Below, one piece after another: positions 57,561-64,000 of a DNA stretch of 64,000 bases. The translations under genes and the position numbers were made by a program. The DNA comes from Mytilus trossulus (lineage: Eukaryota > Mollusca > Bivalvia > Mytilida > Mytilidae). The stretch is from contig NC_086382.1 of the NCBI RefSeq assembly GCF_036588685.1, positions 71,769,999-71,833,998 on the forward strand. The letters run 5' to 3'. The notes under the pieces are model-generated. The model saw only the letters and a list, made by a program, of their open reading frames with translations, was not told the origin of the DNA and ran no database searches. Position 1 is the first letter of the stretch. Each line of letters opens with the position of its first letter.

Positions 57561-57657
57561 GGACAATAATAGTGCATTGACTTGACATATCAACGATATA
57601 AGGATTCGGCCCGAAACGGGGAAATAGCCCGGCACAAGTCAATGCACTATTATTGTC
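57561..57657. repeat. Hairpin MITE related to 43774-43917
   Basis: Arms 57561-57584 and 57635-57657 carry ACAATAATAGTGCATTGACT and its complement. The loop contains ATTCGGCCCGAAACGGGG, similar to the loop at 43817-43832. Confidence 0.8.
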
Positions 57658-59404
57658 TATATATATTTGAGTTATGCCGCTTTGTCGGACGAATTTAACC
57701 TTATACAACAAAACGGATACAAAATGAAAAATCACATATTTCGTTGCCTCAATCAACATCGGTATCAACATCAACACAATTATCTTTATAAAACTCTCAA
57801 AACTTAAACCAAGGAATCCGACGTATATATGTACATATACGTTCATGACGTACAACTAGACGAATTTGCTTAATTGTTTTGTTCTTCCGCCCTTGTAATG
57901 AAAAAACATGGAAAAAATAAAACACCTACTTCAAAAGGGGTACAAATTTCTGCCCTGACTCGGACACTCCTATTCTTATTGAATTTCGATTCCAATACTA
58001 ACGGAAATAAGCTGTATTTTTTTCTATATAATCGGAGGATATGCTTTTTTTGTACCCATTTTGAATATCACTATTTAATTCCACAGTGCAGACATTCAAA
58101 ATCCGAAATTCTATCTTTAGATAAAAAAAAAATATATGTTTCCTGTTATTTTAATGTATGAGAACAAAAATAATATGTAAATTTATTTATTTTTCAAACA
58201 CAAAGGTGATTAAAATCAACATTTTTTTCCGTCAGTATTTTGCAGTACATGATAGAAAATAAATTACAAAAGCGCGCCATCTTTTAGTTGACGTCGGCCG
58301 ACGCAAAATAGTCCAATTTTCGTCGTAGGGCTACTGAGCGCCGCCAAATCATATTTGGGCCGAAAAGGCACATCCGGTTGTCCTACTGTTACTGACTGTA
58401 CCATCCTTTGAAATTTATTCCTAGTCGGATACAACATGTAAAACTAACCAATATTTGCTGAATCTTTGTCAGTAAGATACATTTATGTCGTGAAACTCTC
58501 AACTTGTAGGTTATCAAGCTACTTCTTTTACATAGTCATAACAATGCTAGTTCATATTTTATGCTAACCTCAGACAATTGACTTTAGTATTGTGCAACGG
58601 GAATAGCAATGGCAATGGCAACTAGCTCTTCACAAGATACAAAAAGACACAGAATGCATACATTTCAGTAATCTAAGAATATTTTTATCCAGGGTACGTA
58701 GGATCGAACCGCATTGAGATTCAGAAAGATATATACACTTAGATCGGAAATATATAATAATATTTTTTTCTTTTTTACATAATTTGTGTTCGTTGTGGAT
58801 TAATTTCCTATGTTTCATTATAATTTACTTGCAACAAGCCAGTCGACATTTGTTAAAAGTGGTGGTTCCTTAAATACCAGTTTAATCTCTACTGTTGATT
58901 CATAATTATTCATTACATTTCATGGATTTCGTCGGAAAGGATTACCACATACATGTATATAACTGTAAATGTTTACAGAAATACAAGCGTGGTACGCTCA
59001 ATATGTTAAAACGACGTTTTCAGGTATCCATAGAATTACAAACTCTCCGGAATTCACGCAAATTGGTGCCCATGATATCAAAAGATTTCACAGTAACTCT
59101 TCAGAGGTTCAAAATAATATACATCCTATGCTTTGATAATTAAGGCATGAGCGTACATGTTGCAAGTAAATTCAAACTTGTGATTCGGACGTTACAAATA
59201 TTACTAGGGTGTTAGAGTTACTTCCCTTTAAATAGTGCCACATTTAGAAGTTGAACTATTTATGAGAAATTAAACATATTAAGAAAGAAATAAAATCAGG
59301 TGTTTTGATCGTATGCACGGTAATTTCCAGTGGTCCACGTTAATCATTAGAATATGTTCAAGCATTCCAATATAAGTTTTTAAATATATATGATGTCATG
59401 AAAT
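57658..59404. other. Gene-free stretch with a CpG-rich patch
   Basis: 58270-58380 is CpG-rich for this window and contains TGACGTCGG (CRE-like) and, on the minus strand, AAGATGGCGCGC (YY1-like). It could be a promoter, but no exon could be attached on either strand. The rest is AT-rich. Confidence 0.35.
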
Positions 59405-59700
59405 AAAACTGAGAATGGAAATGGGGAATATGTATAAGAGACAACAATTAACCCGTTCAAAGATAAAATAACAGCAGAAGGCCAACAAAAGGTTTTTAAG
59501 GCAGCGGGAAAATATCGCACCCAGAGAATGACCTCAGCTGGCCCCTTAACAGAATGTGTAAAAATGTAAAAATGTGTTAAATGTGAAAAGTCAGAGGCTT
59601 GGAACAGGCGCAAAAAATGCGGAGGGGTTAAACATATTTATTGAGATCTCAACCCTCCCCCTATACCTCTAGCCAATGCAGAAAAAAGAAACACACAGCA
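59405..59700 (-). repeat. Dispersed repeat, family A (reverse)
   Basis: TGAGAATGGAAATGGGGAAT, GCTGGCCCCTTAACA and TCTCAACCCTCCCCCTATAC are the reverse complement of the intronic copy at 35141-35480. An A-run follows at 59757-59777. Confidence 0.75.
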
Positions 59701-60014
59701 ATACGCACAATAAATCTCAGTTTTAAAAGTCAGAGTCCGATGTCAGAATAGATATAAAAAAAAAAAAAAAAAAAAAACACAACAAAATGACAATGATTCA
59801 TAATTTAACAAAGACTACTAGCAGTTACATTTGTACTGGTACGCAAGCTGTAAACCTCAGCTAAACTGATTGAATGATTATGTCTTCATCATATGAAAAT
59901 CACGTACATTCCTTTCCGTTTCTTACTACTATAAGGACTTCGTTTGTCTATAAATTGTATATTATTCCGTATTGAATTACCTTTTGTGTATCAACATGTC
60001 TACTGTTTACATTT

Positions 60015-60165
60015 AAAAAAGAAGATGTGCTATGATTGCCAATGAGACAACTATCCACAAAAGACCAAAATGACACAAACATTAACAACTATAGGTCACC
60101 GTACGGCATTCAACAATGAGCAAAGCCCATACTGCATAGTCAGCTATAAAAGGCCCCGATAAGAT
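60015..60165 (-). repeat. Dispersed repeat, family B (reverse)
   Basis: GAAGATGTGCTATGATTGCC to TATAAAAGGCCCCGATAAGA is the reverse complement of 27990-28170. Confidence 0.75.
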
Positions 60166-60626
60166 GTATGCTGAAAACAATATTGTCTTGTCCAGAAGCC
60201 TTTATAATAGGACTTTAAAGTAGATAATAAAAAGAATGGTATGAAACACATTTTAAAACGATGTGTCGATATTTTATGCAAAATCTTCCTTAATCTTAAA
60301 CACCCAAACACCGAAAACTTTTTTTTCTATGGGTTTATAATAGAAGTACTGTATAAATCGAGTAAATACAAGCCCAAAAAACTCAACAAGAAAAAACTGT
60401 GCATGTACTGATCTAGTGTCATAGATGGATGCCTTATATCATTTATTTTGATTAAACGCTAAAACTAACGAATGAAAAATGCACATGAAAACCTTAAACT
60501 ATTGATTTATTGCCAAAATCTATATTTATACAATCATTTATATGCAAATTTGAAGATAAATTATAAAAAAAATTCATACAAGAAAAACTGTTAAAACTGT
60601 TTCAAAGTTGTCGGCAACATTATGTT

Positions 60627-60712
60627 GATATCTTATGAAATGTATTATAACATGATATCTTATGAAATGTATTATAACATGATATCTTATGAAATGTATT
60701 ATAACATGATAT
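60627..60712. repeat. Three perfect 27-bp tandem repeats
   Basis: Units of GATATCTTATGAAATGTATT plus ATAACAT start at 60627, 60654 and 60681, with a partial fourth at 60708. They lie about 90 bp outside the TIR element that follows. Confidence 0.9.
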
Positions 60713-61568
60713 TTTTCAATTTAAAGTATTAAATAACTTCAAATTGACTTGAAATGAAGTGTATATGAATGACTAGAGTTGGTGTAGTGAAAAGTTAATA
60801 CACTGTAAAAACAGTGTTTAGACCCTAAACACTTATCTAAACACTTTTTCTGTGTACGTTTTGAAACGCGTTTAGCATCTAAACATGTTTAGATTTTAAC
60901 AAGTGTTTAGATTTCAACAAGTGTTTAGATGTTATATGTTTAGAAATATATGGTGTTTAGACCTTCCAACGGTAAACCTACTAGTACTTTGATTTCACAG
61001 GAACTACTTGTGTGGTACAGCACTACAGGTTGATTAGTCCACACTGTATTGTAGAATATACAATACACGTGAATATTTCTGCTTTCATGTTCTTGCAATG
61101 ATTTTTACCATAATAACATTTTTTGACTTGTCTATATAGTATATTAAAGCTGGAAAACTTCAGTAATGATAATAATAATATTAACAATAATATTTTTATT
61201 TTTCCTGGAGACCAAAGAAAAGTTTGTAAACAATACGACCAAGTTCAGTAAAGTCTGTAAACAATTGGACCAAGTTTTGAAAAGTCTGTAAACAATTAGA
61301 CAAAGTTTAATCCTCCATTATTTATAAAGGAAAAGCCTGTACCAAGTCAGGAATATGACTTTTTTTCCCGTTCCTTTTGATTGTTTATGTAGTCAAGTGT
61401 TTGATTTTTTTTTACGTTTTATGGACCTTCCACCTTTTATACAACTTAGAGTCTGGTTCTTTTGTTTGACTGTTTTTCTGATCTAGTCTTAAACATAACA
61501 TACAATCTATTCAAATTAGTTCAATAATTTATTTTTAAGTCTCACTAAAGCAAACAAAAAATACACAA

Positions 61569-62899
61569 TTATAAAATTTGATGATTTTTATCCTCAAGAA
61601 ATAGAAATTGTAAGTCCATCTCCATACAGGAATTTTTCATTGCGGAACAATCTTCTTTTGAATGATTAAGGCTCTTGGTGTGCAGTTTCTTTTCAGTTGT
61701 CAGGTGAACTTTTGTATCCTGAAATGAAAAAATGAAACCTTCATGTACAATTGTATGCAACAGTCACTTATTCTTAGATCATGTTTATTAAAAAACATTA
61801 AACAAGCTTCTTGAAAAAGATTCTTACAAAAGAAAAATACAAATTGTAGTTAAAAAGACAATACTTTTCACCTTGTACAAATGTATACATCAAAAGACAA
61901 ATAAATCAAAGGGAACAATATATAGAGCAAACAAGCATGCAAGTTTTTTTTATATTATAAAACAAAATCCTTGATTTCTGAGAACTACAGCCTGTTTTTC
62001 CTATTCTATCCTAATAGTAATATTATGAATATTTTTTTTTTAAATTGACCATTTTTTACCTATTCAACAGGATAAATTTTAGAGAATGATTTAACCTCCA
62101 TTTTTCAAAACTAAATTATAATCCTGATACCTTTGATAACTATTTCAATCATATTATAGTTCTGTTGGCAACTTAATAATATACTTGTAATATTTTTACT
62201 TACATCTGCTCTTGAAATTAAGTCATCCTTTTCTCTCTTCCTAATCTGTTCTTCAATTTTATCTATGGTATGGATTTATTCTAGCTCTTAAAATTTCATA
62301 ATAATTTCCCACTTCAGTGTCACAGTCCTATAAATGCATACATACAAATAATTATAATAGGTTTAAATAAAAAAGAACAACTTGACACTTTATTTTTGAC
62401 ATTGGAGTCTCAGTTTCAGTGTTACTTTGTGTAAAGGATGTTGCAGTATAAGCCATTGGGAACTTATTCCTTGCAAAGATAGAATACTTGAAACTATGCT
62501 TTTATGACATTGTGTATAGCAGGGAACAGTATATCTAACATATATGTTCCTGTGTACAGTGACAGTTTAGACTATTCAATCTCATTTTAAATTTCCGAAC
62601 TAGCTCATTCTTATTTTATGCTTGGTCCTTGCGACTGAGTATGTGTCTATATTATATGATTCATACCACAATAGTGGACTTGAAATAGCATAGGTTAACA
62701 GTTTAACGCACATATTCCTTTAATTAGTCTGTTAAATTATGGTTTGTGCCCCTCCCCCTTTTTACGAAATCTGGATATGCTTACCCTCCGCTGCTGCAAT
62801 AACTGTTAAGATGGCTTTTGATTCCGTCAATATTCTAATATGAAGTTCTGTATCTGTTGCATCGTCAAAAGATATATATGCTTGATAGATATGATCCAT
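61569..62899 (-). pseudogene. Gene-like exons inside the TIR element
   Basis: On the minus strand an ATG at 62899 in good context (AACAATGG) opens MDHIYQAYISFDDATDTELH and ends at 62785 before GTAAGC. A second exon, 62327-62204, follows TTTATAG and ends GAT|GTAAGT. A third starts at about 61722 after TTTCATTTCAG (DTKVHLTTEKKLHTKSLN) and ends at the stop at 61569, with AATAAA at 61533-61528. Exons 2 and 3 join in phase, but exon 2 contains a frame break and does not join exon 1 in frame. It looks like a small spliced gene, now damaged. No protein family was recognised. Confidence 0.35.
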
Positions 62900-63204
62900 T
62901 GTTTTAAATGTTGTTTGTCTTTGGCGAGTCCGAAGGCGTCCGTATCAAATTACAACGATAGATAACTCTGTTCGTTAATTAATATAAGACCACATTCGGA
63001 CAACGACTCCGGAAATTAGAGAAATTCACTCACATACTATAAAAGATTATTTTATATAATATGTCTCTGGTATAAACAGTTAATTGCTTAACTTATAAGA
63101 AAATAATTGAAAGTAATTTTATAATCTTACAACACAAAAAAGGGAAACTCATTTGGGGAAGATGATATGATTTGTTCTCATTAATAAAGAAGCTCCGCAT
63201 ACGT

Positions 63205-63270
63205 TCTGAGACTACTATAACACAGAGATTGGTCACTCTCTGCTGAGACTACTGTTATAGTAGTCTCAGA
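63205..63270. repeat. 18-bp inverted repeat
   Basis: TCTGAGACTACTATAACA (63205-63222) and its complement (63253-63270) enclose a 30-base spacer with its own AGAGA/TCTCT pairing. It lies near the right end of the TIR element. Confidence 0.75.
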
Positions 63271-63650
63271 TACGTTGGACTGAAGTTTGAAAATAATGTT
63301 AATTTCAAGCAGAGACAGTCTCTGTTTCAAGACATCTAAGATATCATAGTTTCACAGAATATGTTTGAATATGTAGAAACATCGCAACTTGAGGTGAAAC
63401 CAGTACTGAAATATTATAAAGTGTTTAGGTGTTTAGGAAAGTGTTTCAGAAGTGTTTAGATGCCATTTAATGTTTAGCTTAATGATAACATTCAGTGATA
63501 ATAACCCTGCAACACGTTTAAATTCTAAACACGTTTAGGGTTTTATGTGTTTAGATAAATATCCGTTTAGATCCTAAACGCTTTCCTAAACACGTTTAGA
63601 CCTAAACATGTTTTAGATCCGTTTAAAATCTAAACGCTGTTTTTACAGTG

Positions 63651-64000
63651 TACACAATAAATTGTTTATGCATTTTTAACGATCTAGTAAACTTTAAAAC
63701 TTGATCTAGTCTATTTAAATATTTAGTAAATAAAATGCATTGAAAGAAAAAGCTTTAACGTGACACTTTTCTAACGGGTCAACCATCTCTTTTTAACTCG
63801 AAATACTTAAAAGATTTAATCAGAGAAATATATTTATATACTGCCTACATATACAAATATGCCTGTTTGTCCAACACAAAGAGAACATCTTTTGTAGTTT
63901 TGTCGTACACTGACTGTAAGGCATTTTTAAAGTAATTTCTATAGAATTCACGAACTCTAATTGTTACCACTGGACGAAGCTAGAGATCTACCTCAGTTAT
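63651..64000. other. Gene-free stretch to the window edge
   Basis: Nothing recognised. Confidence 0.5.

Larger units (their letters stand above)
60801..63650. mobile_element. 2.85-kb TIR element with subterminal GTTTAGA arrays
   Basis: The left end CACTGTAAAAACAGTGTTTA and right end TAAACGCTGTTTTTACAGTG are inverted copies with one mismatch. Each is flanked by TA, which may be the target duplication or part of the TIR. About eight GTTTAGA heptamers (both strands) lie in the first 165 bp and about six in the last 230 bp, the layout expected of transposase-binding subterminal repeats. The interior has three roughly 31-bp repeats (61219-61310, AAAGTCTGTAAACAATT), gene-like exons on the minus strand and a hairpin, but no recognised transposase. 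Confidence 0.82.

Noticed and set aside
58270-58380. Promoter of an unseen gene
   Set aside because: CpG content and CRE/YY1-like words are suggestive, but no exon with coding character could be linked on either strand.
60830-63640. Interstitial telomeric repeats
   Set aside because: GTTTAGA units are dispersed in both orientations and bounded by TIRs; they are not head-to-tail telomere repeats.

Overview
This is AT-rich, intron-bearing animal DNA packed with transposable elements. The mix of Ty3/Gypsy, DIRS-type and Penelope-like retroelements, a tRNA-derived SINE, many terminal-inverted-repeat (TIR) elements and three spliced metazoan genes suggests a bivalve mollusc. Several dispersed repeats and the Penelope family look like those of marine mussels (Mytilus). 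That last step is recognition from memory and was not checked by a search.

Region 1 (1-13.7 kb) is a nested retroelement. A DIRS-type element on the minus strand (gag 13450-12588, reverse transcriptase 698-1) is split by an 11,889-bp LTR retrotransposon (699-12587). The LTR element has 210-bp LTRs differing at one base, a primer-binding site, a polypurine tract and a 4-bp target duplication. It carries Gag with an N-terminal helix-hairpin-helix domain, a likely -1 frameshift site, protease-RT-RNase H, integrase, and then a zinc-finger/TatD-type hydrolase reading frame. Its long leader holds two copies of a 663-bp TIR element and six 65-bp tandem repeats. Several reading frames are broken.

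Region 2 (13.7-33.8 kb) is mostly non-coding. It holds a two-exon TMEM267 gene (19684-21652), a 1.5-kb foldback element with a 27-base G run (23237-24734), a short tandem array (26.4-26.9 kb), a TCTCTGTGTCATCA minisatellite (31.3-32.2 kb) and old repeat fragments.

Region 3 (33.8-44.4 kb) starts with a two-exon gene for an unrecognised 418-aa protein (33871-36796). It is followed by a Penelope GIY-YIG nuclease fragment inside 214-bp inverted arms, a SINE, a 941-bp TIR element and a minus-strand Penelope RT relic.

Region 4 (45.0-52.0 kb) is a decayed minus-strand Gypsy pol interrupted by two Penelope insertions, with a short MITE at its edge.

Region 5 (52.4-56.3 kb) is a four-coding-exon gene for a 458-aa von Willebrand A-domain protein. 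It has a recognisable TATA box, a candidate non-coding first exon and a poly(A) signal. A diverged tandem duplication with conserved hairpin stems lies upstream.

Region 6 (56.3-64 kb) has hairpin MITEs, dispersed repeats and a 2.85-kb TIR element whose ends are arrays of a GTTTAGA heptamer and which contains gene-like exons on the minus strand. No rRNA, stand-alone tRNA, CRISPR array or bacterial feature was seen.
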